A stretch of 64,000 nucleotides of DNA from contig NZ_CP069526.1 in assembly GCF_016889705.1 (NCBI RefSeq), forward strand, positions 6,758,001 to 6,822,000, read 5' to 3'. A program made the translations under genes and the position numbers. The DNA comes from Amycolatopsis sp. FDAARGOS 1241 (GTDB lineage: Bacteria > Actinomycetota > Actinomycetes > Mycobacteriales > Pseudonocardiaceae). Under the pieces are notes generated by a model that saw nothing but the letters and a program-made list of their open reading frames with translations, was not told where the DNA came from and made no database searches. This document shows positions 52,140-61,021 of this stretch, one piece after another; positions within the stretch are counted from its first letter, which is position 1, and each line of letters begins with the position of its first letter.

Positions 52140-53010
52140 GGGCAGAGCGCGGCGGGCAATGCGCCGAGTCGGTTACGGTTCGAGGGTGGGAGCAAAACCA
52201 ACGTCGGGCAAGGAAAAGCCCTCGGTAGCGGCGAAACTCCCGGGGGCTTCACCAGGCAGAGCCGGCTTCGCTGGGCCTTGCCCGGGCCGGGCGAGCCGGC
52301 AAAGGTCAGCCAGGCCAGCTAGGCCGGACAGCCGGGCCACGCCAGCCGCGGCGGGCCGGTCGGGCCAGAAGGTCGAGCCAAGCCAGGCCCACCCACGACC
52401 AACTCAGACCCAGCCAAGCTAGAACCGCCGAGCAAGACCCAGCCGAACTCGGCCGGCTGAGCCTGACTCGCACACCACAGCCGACCGGTCAGGCCAGACG
52501 GGCCGGATCAACAAGACCGAGTCGAGCGGGCAATCCAGGGACCCAGCCGAACCAGCCACCGCAGCCGCACCGCGCCGACCAGACCAGAAGCCCTAGCCAA
52601 GCCAGACCCACCGTCCAAATCAGGCCCAGCCAAGCCAGAACCGCCGAGCAAGACCCAGCCCAACTCGGCCCGCTGAGCCTGACTCGCACACCACAGCCGA
52701 CCGGTCAGGCCAGACGGGCCGGATCAACAAGACCGAGCCGAGCGGGCAATCCAGGGACCCAGCCGAACCAGCCACCGCAGCCGCACCGAGCCGACCGAAC
52801 CAAAAGCCCTGAGCAGGCCAGACCCGCTCAAGCCGAACCGACCCAACCCAGGCCCAGGCAAACCAGACGCCAACCGAACCGGGCCGGCCAGTCCGAGCCG
52901 AATCGGGCCGGCCAGACCCAACCGAACCCAGCCAGCCAGACGCCAACCGACCCGGACCGGCCAGTCCAGTCGAACCGGGCCGGCCAGACCCAGCCGATCA
53001 GGCCGGGCAA
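52140..53010. repeat. T-poor repeat field with a 216-bp-spaced duplication and 73-bp tandem units
   Basis: A block of about 170 bp beginning CCCAGCCAAGC at 52409 recurs nearly unchanged at 52625, 216 bp later. At 52863 and 52936 a 73-bp unit (CCAGACGCCAACCGA...) is repeated in tandem. Shorter GGCCGGCCAG and CAGCCGAACC boxes fill the rest. The plus strand is very poor in T: 52861-52920 contains two. Open frames crossing it are Leu/Gly/Arg-rich and not protein-like. No gene is visible between the EamA remnant and the next leftward gene. Confidence 0.85.
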
Positions 53011-53014
53011 AGCC

Positions 53015-54700
53015 TCACTCGAACTGAGCCAGCTGTTCCCGCAACGTGTCCAGTCCCATCCCACCCATTTCGAGGGCCCGCGTGTGAAACTCCTTGATGT
53101 CGAACGAATCCCCCAGCCGCTGCCGGGCGTCGTCGCGGGCGGAGAGCCAGAGGCGTTCGCCGAGTTTGTAGGCGGGGGCCTGGCCGGGCCAGCCGAGGTA
53201 GCGGTCGATCTCGTCGCGGACGTGGGCCTGGTCCGTGATGGTGCGCGTCAGCATGAACTCCAGGCCCAGGTCGGGCGTCCACCGCGAGCCTTCGTGGAAA
53301 CCGGTGCCGGCGGGGATCTGCAGTTCCAGGTGCATGCCGAGGTCGACGACGACGCGGGCGGCGCGGAAGAGCTGCTCCGAAAGCATGCCCAGGAGGTTGC
53401 CGTCGTCCGAGAGGTAACCCAGTTCCTGCATGAGGCGCTCGGCGTACAGCGCCCAGCCCTCGCCGTGGGCGGAGATGAACGTCATCAGCCGCTGGTACTT
53501 GTTGAGGCGTCCGGCCTGGTTGACGGCCGTCGCGATCTGGAGGTGGTGGCCCGGGACGCCCTCGTGGTACACAGTGGACACTTCGCGCCACGTGGTGAAC
53601 TCGTCCTTGTCCGCGGGCAGCGACCACCACATCCGGCCCGGGCGGCTGAAGTCCTCGCTCGGCCCGGTGTAGTACGCGCCGACACCGCCGCCCGGCGGGG
53701 CGATGCGGCACTCGAGCGCCATGAGCCGGTCGGGGATGTCGAAGTGCTTGCCGCGCAGGGACTGCAGGGCGTCGTCGGAGAGGGCCTGCATCCAGGCCTG
53801 GAACTGCGGCCGGCCGTGCACGCGGTAGCGCGGGTCGGCGTCGAGCACGTCGGCGGCTTCGGCGACGGTCGCCCCCGGCCGGATCCGGTTCGCCACCGAA
53901 CGCATCTCCGCTTCGATGCGCGAGAACTCCTGCCAGCCCCACTCGTAGGCCTCGCGCAGGTCGAGCGACGCACCGATGAAGTAGCGCGACCACAGCTTGT
54001 ACACGTCCTCGCCGACGGCGTCCTTGGCCGGAGCCTTCGGCGCGAGCTCGGCGCGCAGGAACCCCGCGAACTCCGCGAACGCCTCCTCCGCGGCGCGGGC
54101 GCCGGCCCGCAGGTCGTTCGACAGCGCGCCGCCGACGTCGCCGGCGGCGCCGACGAGCCCGCCGAAGAACCCCGGCGCGTCACCGAGGCCCGCCCACGTG
54201 TCGCACTGCTCCGCGACCTTGCCGATCTGCCGCAGCGCCGACACGCGGCCCGCGTCGGACGCGGTCAGGAGCGACGCGCGGATCCCCGCGAGCGCCTCGG
54301 GCACCTTGCGCAGCCGGGCGGCGACGTTCGCCCACTGCTCGGGGGTCTCCGTCGGCATCAGGTCGAACACCATGCGCAGGTCCTGCACCGGGCTCGCGAT
54401 CACGTTCAGCGAAGCAACGTCGAGACCTGCGTCGTGGATCTCGGCGTCGAGGCCGACGCGTTCGGTGAACACGGCTTTCGCGACCCGCTCGCCCGCGTCG
54501 GCGGGCTCGGTTCCGGCGAGTTCGGCCAGCGCGCGCGTCGCGAGCGCCGCGCGCGCGGCGTGGCCGGTGGGCGAGTAGTCGGTGAGCTGGTCGTCGTACC
54601 CCGCGACGCCGAGCATGGTGGCCGCGACCGGGTCGACGGCCGCGTAGTCGTCGACGTACCGGTCGGAGATACCGTGCACGCTCTGTTCGGTTGTTGCCAT
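53015..54700 (-). CDS. DUF885 metallopeptidase-like protein
   Basis: This 561-residue protein of the DUF885 family has the zinc site VYHEGVPGHHLQ (about residues 377-388), an HExxxxH arrangement resembling M3/M32 peptidases, and a downstream acidic helix EGWALYAERLMQELG supplying the third ligand (Glu). It is probably a cytoplasmic di- or oligopeptidase. ATG at 54698-54700 (MATTEQSVHGIS) was chosen over the GTG three codons upstream (54709). Its stop lies right at the edge of the repeat field. Confidence 0.9.
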   Translation of the reverse strand: MATTEQSVHGISDRYVDDYAAVDPVAATMLGVAGYDDQLTDYSPTGHAARAALATRALAELAGTEPADAGERVAKAVFTERVGLDAEIHDAGLDVASLNVIASPVQDLRMVFDLMPTETPEQWANVAARLRKVPEALAGIRASLLTASDAGRVSALRQIGKVAEQCDTWAGLGDAPGFFGGLVGAAGDVGGALSNDLRAGARAAEEAFAEFAGFLRAELAPKAPAKDAVGEDVYKLWSRYFIGASLDLREAYEWGWQEFSRIEAEMRSVANRIRPGATVAEAADVLDADPRYRVHGRPQFQAWMQALSDDALQSLRGKHFDIPDRLMALECRIAPPGGGVGAYYTGPSEDFSRPGRMWWSLPADKDEFTTWREVSTVYHEGVPGHHLQIATAVNQAGRLNKYQRLMTFISAHGEGWALYAERLMQELGYLSDDGNLLGMLSEQLFRAARVVVDLGMHLELQIPAGTGFHEGSRWTPDLGLEFMLTRTITDQAHVRDEIDRYLGWPGQAPAYKLGERLWLSARDDARQRLGDSFDIKEFHTRALEMGGMGLDTLREQLAQFE

Positions 54701-54751
54701 GGGCCGCACCGTACCGGCCGGAACCCCACCGGCGGTACGGACTTACGCGAC

Positions 54752-55636
54752 TTACGCCCGGGCGGGGACCAGTCCCAGCCGCGTCACGACCTCACGCGTC
54801 GCCTTCGACCGGTTGAACGTGTAGAAGTGCAGGTCGGGCACGCCTTCGGCGATGAGCTTCTCGCACAGTTCGGTGACGGCGTCGAGACCGGCCGCGCGGA
54901 ACGCTTTCGGGTCGTCCGACAGCGGCTCGAGCCGGTCGAGGAGCCGCTGCGACGCGGGCGCCCCAGAGAGCTTGATCGTGGTGTGCAGCGTGCGCAGCGT
55001 CGTCAGCGGCATGATCCCGGGCAGCACCAGCGCGTCGCAGCCCGCGGCGGCGACGCGGTCGCGCAACCGCAGGAAGTCCTCGGCCTCGAAGAACAGCTGC
55101 GCGATCGCGAAGTCTGCCCCGGCGCGAAACTTTCGCACGAGGTACTTCGTGTCCGACTCCAGGTCCGGCGAACGCGGGTGCCCGTACGGGAACGCCGAGA
55201 CGCCGACGCAGAAGTCGCCCAGGGAGCGGACGAGCTCGACGAGCTCCTCGGCATAGGTGAGGCCCTGCGGGTGCGGCACCCAGTCGCCGTAGACGTCGCC
55301 GGGCGGGTCGCCGCGCAGCGCGAGGATGTTGCGCACGCCGACCGCCGCGTACCAGCCGATCACGTTGCGCAGCTCCGAAACGGAGTGGTCGACCGCCGTC
55401 AAGTGCGCCATCGGGCACAGCGTCGTCTCGGTGGCGACGCGGGCGATGCTGCGGATCGTGCCGTCGCGGCTCGAACCGCCCGCGCCGTAGGTGATGGACA
55501 TGTACGCCGGGTCCAGCGGCTCGAGTTCCCGGACGGCGCGCCAGAGCACAGCCTCGTCGGCTTCGTCCCGGGGTGGGAAGAACTCGATGGAGAACTTGGG
55601 CGAGTCCCCCTGCAACCGCTCGATCACGGACTTCAT
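54752..55636 (-). CDS. metF: Methylenetetrahydrofolate reductase (Rv2172c-like)
   Basis: This 294-residue flavin enzyme reduces 5,10-methylene-THF to 5-methyl-THF for methionine synthesis. Family segments are FSIEFFPPRDEADE, SITYGAGGSSRDGTI, HLTAVDHS and ILALRGDPPGD. Its neighbourhood (prenyl synthase, Rv2175c-type protein, pknL) matches that of Rv2172c in M. tuberculosis. ATG at 55634-55636 has no ribosome site, but TACCAT ends about 9 nt upstream on the coding strand, so a leaderless transcript is likely. Confidence 0.93.
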   Translation of the reverse strand: MKSVIERLQGDSPKFSIEFFPPRDEADEAVLWRAVRELEPLDPAYMSITYGAGGSSRDGTIRSIARVATETTLCPMAHLTAVDHSVSELRNVIGWYAAVGVRNILALRGDPPGDVYGDWVPHPQGLTYAEELVELVRSLGDFCVGVSAFPYGHPRSPDLESDTKYLVRKFRAGADFAIAQLFFEAEDFLRLRDRVAAAGCDALVLPGIMPLTTLRTLHTTIKLSGAPASQRLLDRLEPLSDDPKAFRAAGLDAVTELCEKLIAEGVPDLHFYTFNRSKATREVVTRLGLVPARA

Positions 55637-55738
55637 GAAGGGAAATGGTAGTGGGCGAAACCGGACACGGGCAGCCTCGGCGCGTGGCGTTGGCCACGGG
55701 TACCGTCGGACGCGGAACCCTCCGCCGAGGAGCCCGCC

Positions 55739-56419
55739 ATGAGCAGCGAAGACGACACTGCCTGGGACGAAGACGTGCGAGTGGCCGTGTACCAGGCCTT
55801 CGCCACCCACGGCCGCGCGCCCACGGGCCCTGAGCTGGCCGCTGCGGCCCACGGTTCACTCGCCGTGGCGAAGCAGGCACTGCACCGCCTCGCGGACGAC
55901 CGCCACCTGGTCCTCGACGAATGCGAGCACGTGGCGCTGGCTCACCCGTTCGCAGCGATCCCGCTGGGGTTTTCAGTGATGGGCGCCCGCACGCTCTGGT
56001 GGGGCGGCTGCGCGTGGGATTCGTTCGCGATCCCGCACCTCGTGCCCGCCGAACCGGAGGTGCTGGTGGCCACGCGCTGCCCGGGCTGCACCGCGCCCAC
56101 GGCGCTCGTCGTGAACCGCTCGGCGCCACCGGCCGGCGCGTATGTTGCCCACTTCCCCGTGCCGACGGCCCGCATGTGGGACGACGTGCGCCACACGTGC
56201 TCGGTCCAGCGCCTGTTCTGCGACGAGTCCTGTGTGGACGAATGGGTCGCGCGAAGCGGGATGGCCAAGGGCGCGGTGCTGGACCTGCCCGCACTGTGGC
56301 GGCTGGCAGAAGGCTGGTACGCCGGGCGCCTCGAGCACGGCTACCGCCGCCGCGACCCGGCCGAAGCGGCGGAGTACTTCGCGGCGGCCGGGTTGCCGGG
56401 CGAGTTCTGGACGGCCTAG
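55739..56419 (+). CDS. Alkylmercury-lyase (MerB)-like protein
   Basis: This 226-residue protein has an N-terminal winged helix (about 1-65: RVAVYQAFATHGRAPTGPELA) as in MerB and then the catalytic-type core. GARTLWWGGCAWDSFAIP provides Cys91 and Asp94, and SVQRLFCDESCVDEW provides Cys161. In MerB the Cys-Asp-Cys triad cleaves carbon-mercury bonds; a full triad at matching spacing is present here. No merR, merA or merT is near, so mercury resistance is not established, and a different lyase role is possible. GAGGAG precedes the ATG. It is divergent from metF. Confidence 0.82.
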   Translation: MSSEDDTAWDEDVRVAVYQAFATHGRAPTGPELAAAAHGSLAVAKQALHRLADDRHLVLDECEHVALAHPFAAIPLGFSVMGARTLWWGGCAWDSFAIPHLVPAEPEVLVATRCPGCTAPTALVVNRSAPPAGAYVAHFPVPTARMWDDVRHTCSVQRLFCDESCVDEWVARSGMAKGAVLDLPALWRLAEGWYAGRLEHGYRRRDPAEAAEYFAAAGLPGEFWTA

Positions 56420-56603
56420 CTCCGGCAGCACGCACCCGCCGGGCGTCCGGCCAGCACCGCAGCCGGCCGAGCCGGAGGGCGCGGACCTGCGGTTGCCGTC
56501 CTGGCGGCGGGGCGTGGTGGGATCACCCGTACCTGACGTCTCGTTCGCCACATCCGGGGCACCCGGCGGCACCGGGCGGGCGCGGGCCCCGGATGATGGC
56601 GGC

Positions 56604-57695
56604 ATGGATGTGCCCGGTTTCGACGACGACCTGCCCGCCCACGTCGAGCGGGCGCTGGCCGCGTTCCTCGGCCGGGCCAGTGACGGGATCGTGCGGACGG
56701 AGCCGAGCGTGCGGGCCGGCATCGACGTGCTTTCGGGGTTCGTGCTGAACGGCGGGAAGCGCATCCGGCCGACGTTCGCGTGGTGGGGCTGGCGCGGCGC
56801 CGGCGGTGCGGCGTCCGGGGAGCACGCCGAAGGGGCGCTGCAGGTCGTCGCGAGCCTCGAGCTGATCCAGGCGTGCGCGCTGATCCACGACGACCTCATC
56901 GACTCCTCCGACTCGCGCCGCGGGTCCCCGACGGTGCACGTGGCGTCGGCGAAGGTGCACGCGGACCACGGGTGGCTGGGCTCTCCCGCCACGTTCGGGC
57001 TGGCCACGGCCGTGCTGGTCGGCGACCTCGCGCTGGCGTGGGCCGACGACATGTTCGCCGAGGCCCCGCTGCCGGCCGAGACGCTGGCGCGGGCGCGGCC
57101 GGCGTGGCGCGCGATGCGCACGGAGGTCCTCGCCGGGCAGTACCTGGACGTGCGGACGCAGGCCGTCGGCGACGCTTCGCCCGAGGCGGCGCTGCGAATC
57201 GACCGGCTGAAGACCGCCGCGTACACCGTGCAGCGCCCGCTGCACCTCGGCGCTGCGCTGGCCGGCGCGGGCGACGAGCTGGTCACCACGCTGCTGGAAT
57301 TCGGCGGCGACGTCGGCGTGGCCTTCCAGCTGCGCGACGACCTGCTCGGGGTGTTCGGCGACCCGTCCGTGACCGGCAAGCCCGCCGGCGACGACCTGCG
57401 CGAGGGCAAGCGCACGCTGCTCGTGGCGCTGGGCCTGCAGCTGGCCGACGAACGCGGCGACCGGACCGCGGCGAAAGTGATCGACGGCGCGATCGGCAAA
57501 GCCGACTTGTCCGACACCGCCGTCGACACCGTGCGCGACGCCCTCACGAGCGTCGGCGCGGTCGAGGCCGTCGAGCGGCGCATCGACGAGCTCACCCACT
57601 CGGCGATGGCTGCGCTCGACCGCGCGCACCTGGCCGAGCCGGCGCCAGCCGCGCTGGCCGAGCTGGTCGGCAAGGCGACGCGGCGGACCTCGTGA
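56604..57695 (+). CDS. Polyprenyl (geranylgeranyl-type) diphosphate synthase
   Basis: This 363-residue isoprenyl synthase has the first aspartate-rich motif LIHDDLIDSSD (about residues 94-104) and a second in FQLRDDLLGVFGD (about 242-254), with GKRIRPTFAWW early on. It makes the C15-C20 allylic diphosphate for carotenoid or menaquinone precursors (family knowledge). ATG at 56604 (MDVPGFDDD) has no strong ribosome site. The gene is followed by crtI and crtB through GTGA overlaps, so geranylgeranyl diphosphate for phytoene is its likely product. It occupies the position of idsA2 (Rv2173) in mycobacteria. Confidence 0.92.
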   Translation: MDVPGFDDDLPAHVERALAAFLGRASDGIVRTEPSVRAGIDVLSGFVLNGGKRIRPTFAWWGWRGAGGAASGEHAEGALQVVASLELIQACALIHDDLIDSSDSRRGSPTVHVASAKVHADHGWLGSPATFGLATAVLVGDLALAWADDMFAEAPLPAETLARARPAWRAMRTEVLAGQYLDVRTQAVGDASPEAALRIDRLKTAAYTVQRPLHLGAALAGAGDELVTTLLEFGGDVGVAFQLRDDLLGVFGDPSVTGKPAGDDLREGKRTLLVALGLQLADERGDRTAAKVIDGAIGKADLSDTAVDTVRDALTSVGAVEAVERRIDELTHSAMAALDRAHLAEPAPAALAELVGKATRRTS

Positions 57696-59170
57696 CCAAA
57701 ACCGTCACCGGGCCCACCGACCACGTGGTGGTGGTCGGAGCGGGCCTGGCCGGGCTTTCGGCGACGCTGCACCTGCTCGGCTCGGGCCGGCGCGTCACGC
57801 TGCTGGAGCAGGACAAGGTGCCCGGCGGCCGCGCGGGACAGCAGGACTTCGGCGCGAACGCCGTCGACACCGGTGCGAGCGTGCTGACCATGCCCGAACT
57901 CGTCGACGAGGCCCTGCACGCCGTCGGCGAGTCGCTCGCGGACACGCTGCAGCTCACAAAGCTCGACCCCGCGTACCACGCCCGGTTCGCCGACGGCAGC
58001 ACCCTCGCGCTGCGCACCGACGGCGACGCGATGGAGCAGGAGATCCGCGTGTTCGCCGGCCCCGCGGAGGCCGCCGGCTACCGCGCGCTGCGCCGCTGGC
58101 TCACCGACCTGTACGCGGTGCAGAAGGACCACTTCATCGGCGCCAACTTCGACACGCCACTCGAGCTGGCGCGCCCCGAGCTCGCGAAGCTCGCCGCGCT
58201 GGGCGGGTTCGGCCGGCTCGGCCCGAAGATCGCGCACTTCCTGCGCGACGAACGCGTGCGCCGGCTCTTCTCGTTCCAGGCGCTGTACGCCGGGCTCGAC
58301 CCGGCGCGGGCGCTCGGCGCGTACGGCGTGATCGCGTACATGGACACCGTCGGCGGTGTCTACTACCCGCATGGCGGCATGGGCGCGATCGCCCGAACCA
58401 TGGCCGGCGCCGCCGCGAGAGCCGGCGCCGACCTGCGGTTCGGCACCGAGGCGGCGTGGCTGGAGCGGGTGTCGTCGCGCGTGCGCGCGGTCCGCACGCG
58501 CACCGGCGAGCGGATCGAGTGCGACGCCGTCGTGCTCGCCACCGAGCTGAGCACGGCCTACCGGCTGCTCGGCGCGCGCCCGAACCGGGTCCTGCCGCTG
58601 CGGTACTCGCCCTCGGCCGTGGTGCTGCACGGGCACACCACGAGGTCGTGGGACCAGCTCGGGCACCACACGATCTTCTTCGGCCGCGCCTGGGAGCAGA
58701 CGTTCACCGAGATCGTGCGCGAGGGCCGCCTGATGAGCGACCCGTCGCTGCTCGTCACCCGCCCGACCGCGACGGAACCGGGCCTCGCGGGCGACGGCGG
58801 CGAGATCGTGTCCGTCCTCGCGCCCGCCCCGAACCTGCGCCGCGGGCGCATCGACTGGCCGCGCATCGGCCCCGCCTACCGCGAAGAACTCGTCCGCACG
58901 CTGGAAGCGCGCGGGCTCACCGGGTTCGGCGCCGAGTTCACCGTGGACGAACTCGTGACGCCGGCCGGCTGGGCCGCGCGCGGGCTCGCCGCGGGCACGC
59001 CGTTCTCGCTCGCCCACACGTTCACGCAGACCGGCCCGTTCCGGCCGGCCAACCTGGTGCGGGCCGCGGGCAACGTGGTGCTCGCCGGCTGCGGCACCAC
59101 CCCCGGCGTCGGCATCCCGCCGGTGCTGATCTCCGGACGCCTCGCCGCGGAAAGGATCACCGGCCGGTGA
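57692..59170 (+). CDS. crtI: Phytoene desaturase
   Basis: This 492-residue FAD enzyme of the CrtI type desaturates phytoene to lycopene. The dinucleotide-binding site is VVVVGAGLAGLSATLHLL (about residues 12-29), followed by the substrate loop GGRAGQQDFGANAVDTGASVL. The central stretch YMDTVGGVYYPHGGMGAIARTM and the end AGCGTTPGVGIPPVLISGRLAAERI are characteristic. The GTG start overlaps the preceding stop; its own stop overlaps crtB in GTGA. Confidence 0.93.
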   Translation: MTKTVTGPTDHVVVVGAGLAGLSATLHLLGSGRRVTLLEQDKVPGGRAGQQDFGANAVDTGASVLTMPELVDEALHAVGESLADTLQLTKLDPAYHARFADGSTLALRTDGDAMEQEIRVFAGPAEAAGYRALRRWLTDLYAVQKDHFIGANFDTPLELARPELAKLAALGGFGRLGPKIAHFLRDERVRRLFSFQALYAGLDPARALGAYGVIAYMDTVGGVYYPHGGMGAIARTMAGAAARAGADLRFGTEAAWLERVSSRVRAVRTRTGERIECDAVVLATELSTAYRLLGARPNRVLPLRYSPSAVVLHGHTTRSWDQLGHHTIFFGRAWEQTFTEIVREGRLMSDPSLLVTRPTATEPGLAGDGGEIVSVLAPAPNLRRGRIDWPRIGPAYREELVRTLEARGLTGFGAEFTVDELVTPAGWAARGLAAGTPFSLAHTFTQTGPFRPANLVRAAGNVVLAGCGTTPGVGIPPVLISGRLAAERITGR

Positions 59171-60090
59171 CAGAACTGGACGCCGCCGGCATCACGGAGC
59201 CCGGCCTGCGGGCCGCGTACACCGAGTGCCGTCGCATCAACGCCCACCACGGCCGCACGTTCTTCCTCGCCACCCGCCTGCTGCCGGCGCGCGCCCGGCC
59301 GGCGGCGCACGCGCTGTACGGCTTCGCGCGCATGGCCGACGAACTCGTGGACAACCCCGAACCCGGTTCCGATCCGAAGAGCGCGCTCGGCACCGTGGCC
59401 GGGATGGTCGACGAGGTCTACGAAGGCGGCACGCCTTCGGACCCCGTTTTGGCGGCGCTCGCGGACACCGTGCGCCGTTATGAGATCCGGCGCGAGCTCG
59501 TGGACGCGTTCCTGCACTCGATGCGGATGGACCTCACCGTGACCGAGTACGCGACGTACGCGGATCTCGCCGAGTACGTCCACGGCTCCGCGTGCGTGAT
59601 CGGGCTGCAGATGCTGCCGGTGTTCGGCACCGTCGTGCCACTGGCGGAAGCGGAACCGAGCGCTGCGGCGCTCGGGGAGGCCTTCCAGCTCACCAATTTC
59701 CTGCGCGACGTCGGCGAAGACCTCGACCGCGGGCGCCTGTATCTGCCCACGGAGGAACTCGCGGCGTTCGGTGTCGACCGTGAGCTGCTCGTGGAATCCC
59801 GGCGCCGCAACGCCTCCGACCCGCGCGTGCGGCGCGCGCTCGCCGTCGCCGTGGCGCGCGCCCGCGCGGTGTACCGGCGCGCCGAGGCCGGACTTCCCTT
59901 GCTGCGCCCCGAATCCCGGCCATGCGTGCGGACCGCGATCACGCTCTACGAAGGAATCCTCGACGAGATCGAGAGACTCGACTACGACGTGCTGAACCGG
60001 CGCGCGGTCGTCGGGACGGGCCGCCGGCTGACCGTCGCGCTGCCGCAACTGGCCGCCGTGTGGGCCCGGTCCCGCGTGCGTAGGCTCTGA
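59167..60090 (+). CDS. crtB: Phytoene synthase
   Basis: This 307-residue squalene/phytoene synthase joins two GGPP molecules. The first aspartate-rich motif is ARMADELVD (the D-x-x-x-D pattern at about residues 57-65), and the second lies in QLTNFLRDVGEDLDRGRLYLP (about 177-197). The GTG start overlaps the crtI stop. With the upstream synthase and desaturase it gives a three-enzyme route to lycopene. No lycopene cyclase or further tailoring gene is beside it. Confidence 0.95.
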   Translation: MTELDAAGITEPGLRAAYTECRRINAHHGRTFFLATRLLPARARPAAHALYGFARMADELVDNPEPGSDPKSALGTVAGMVDEVYEGGTPSDPVLAALADTVRRYEIRRELVDAFLHSMRMDLTVTEYATYADLAEYVHGSACVIGLQMLPVFGTVVPLAEAEPSAAALGEAFQLTNFLRDVGEDLDRGRLYLPTEELAAFGVDRELLVESRRRNASDPRVRRALAVAVARARAVYRRAEAGLPLLRPESRPCVRTAITLYEGILDEIERLDYDVLNRRAVVGTGRRLTVALPQLAAVWARSRVRRL

Positions 60091-60093
60091 AGC

Positions 60094-60879
60094 ATGACTG
60101 GTTCGACCAAGCGGCTGCGGATCGGGCTTCAGCTCCAGCCGCAGCACGCCGACTACGACAGCATCCGCCGCACCGCCTCCGCCGCCGAAGACCTCGGCGC
60201 GGACATCGTGTTCAACTGGGACCACTTCTTCCCGCTCTACGGCGATCCCGACGGTCTGCACTTCGAGTGCTGGACCATGCTCGGTGCCTGGGCGGAGTCG
60301 ACTTCGCGCGTCGAGATCGGCGCGCTGGTGACGTGCAACAGCTACCGCAACCCCGAACTGCTCGCCGACATGGCCCGCACCGTCGACCACATCTCGGGCG
60401 GCCGGCTCATCCTCGGCATCGGGTCGGGCTGGTTCGAGAAGGACTACGACGAGTACGGCTACGAGTTCGGCACCGCGGGCGGGCGCCTCGACGACCTGGC
60501 CGAGTCGCTGCCGCGCATCGAATCGCGGCTGGGCAAGCTGAACCCGGCGCCGACGCGCAAGATCCCCGTGCTGATCGGCGGTGGCGGCGAGAAGAAGACC
60601 CTCAAGCTCGTGGCGAAGCACGCCGACATCTGGCACGGCTTCGGCGACCCGGAAGTCGTTGAGCGCAAGGTGAAAGTCCTCGACCAGCACTGCGCCGACC
60701 TCGGCCGCGACCCGGGCGAAATCGAGCGTTCGGTGGGCGTGCAGGGCGACCCGGATGAGCTCGGCCCGAAGCTCGCCGAGCTGGGTGTGACCACGTTCAC
60801 CGTCGGCGTCGGCGGCCCGGACCACGACCTCACCGCCTTGAAGAAGTGGCTCGCCTGGCGCGACAAGCAGCAGGGCTGA
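60094..60879 (+). CDS. LLM-class (F420-dependent type) oxidoreductase
   Basis: This 261-residue TIM-barrel luciferase-like monooxygenase/F420 enzyme opens LRIGLQLQPQHADYDSIRR. It contains DIVFNWDHFFPLYGDPDGLHFE and the glycine-rich RLILGIGSGWFEKDYDEYG, hallmarks of F420-dependent actinobacterial members. The cofactor is inferred from family and host. The ATG lies 3 bp after the crtB stop, so it is co-transcribed with the carotenoid genes, perhaps by accident. A terminator follows. Confidence 0.9.
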   Translation: MTGSTKRLRIGLQLQPQHADYDSIRRTASAAEDLGADIVFNWDHFFPLYGDPDGLHFECWTMLGAWAESTSRVEIGALVTCNSYRNPELLADMARTVDHISGGRLILGIGSGWFEKDYDEYGYEFGTAGGRLDDLAESLPRIESRLGKLNPAPTRKIPVLIGGGGEKKTLKLVAKHADIWHGFGDPEVVERKVKVLDQHCADLGRDPGEIERSVGVQGDPDELGPKLAELGVTTFTVGVGGPDHDLTALKKWLAWRDKQQG

Positions 60880-60892
60880 GCTGCACCGATTC

Positions 60893-60930
60893 ACCGAAGG
60901 CCTCCTCGCGCACGCGGGGAGGCCTTCGGT
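60893..60930. terminator. Strong hairpin after the LLM gene
   Basis: ACCGAAGGCCTCC (60893-60905) pairs perfectly with GGAGGCCTTCGGT (60918-60930), a 13-bp stem with a 12-nt loop. It has no T-tract, and serves the rightward crt-LLM operon and possibly the convergent gene. Confidence 0.8.
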
Positions 60931-60977
60931 CGTACGGATGTTCGGCGCGATGGACGGAGCACAGCCGCGATCGGCTA

Positions 60978-60997
60978 CCCGGCGTGGTCACGCCGGG
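60978..60997 (-). terminator. Hairpin after the Rv2175c-type gene
   Basis: CCCGGCGT-ggtc-ACGCCGGG is a perfect 8-bp stem with a tetraloop, 25 bp past the stop of the leftward Rv2175c-type gene. No T-tract is seen. Confidence 0.55.
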
Positions 60998-61021
60998 CGT
61001 GGGGTGGACCGGGCGAAGTGC

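Noticed and set aside
52489..53064. Leftward Leu/Gly/Arg-rich open frames in the 52-53 kb repeat field
   Set aside because: Products are simple repeats of LAG/GLAG units caused by T-poor repetitive DNA; no start sites or domains.
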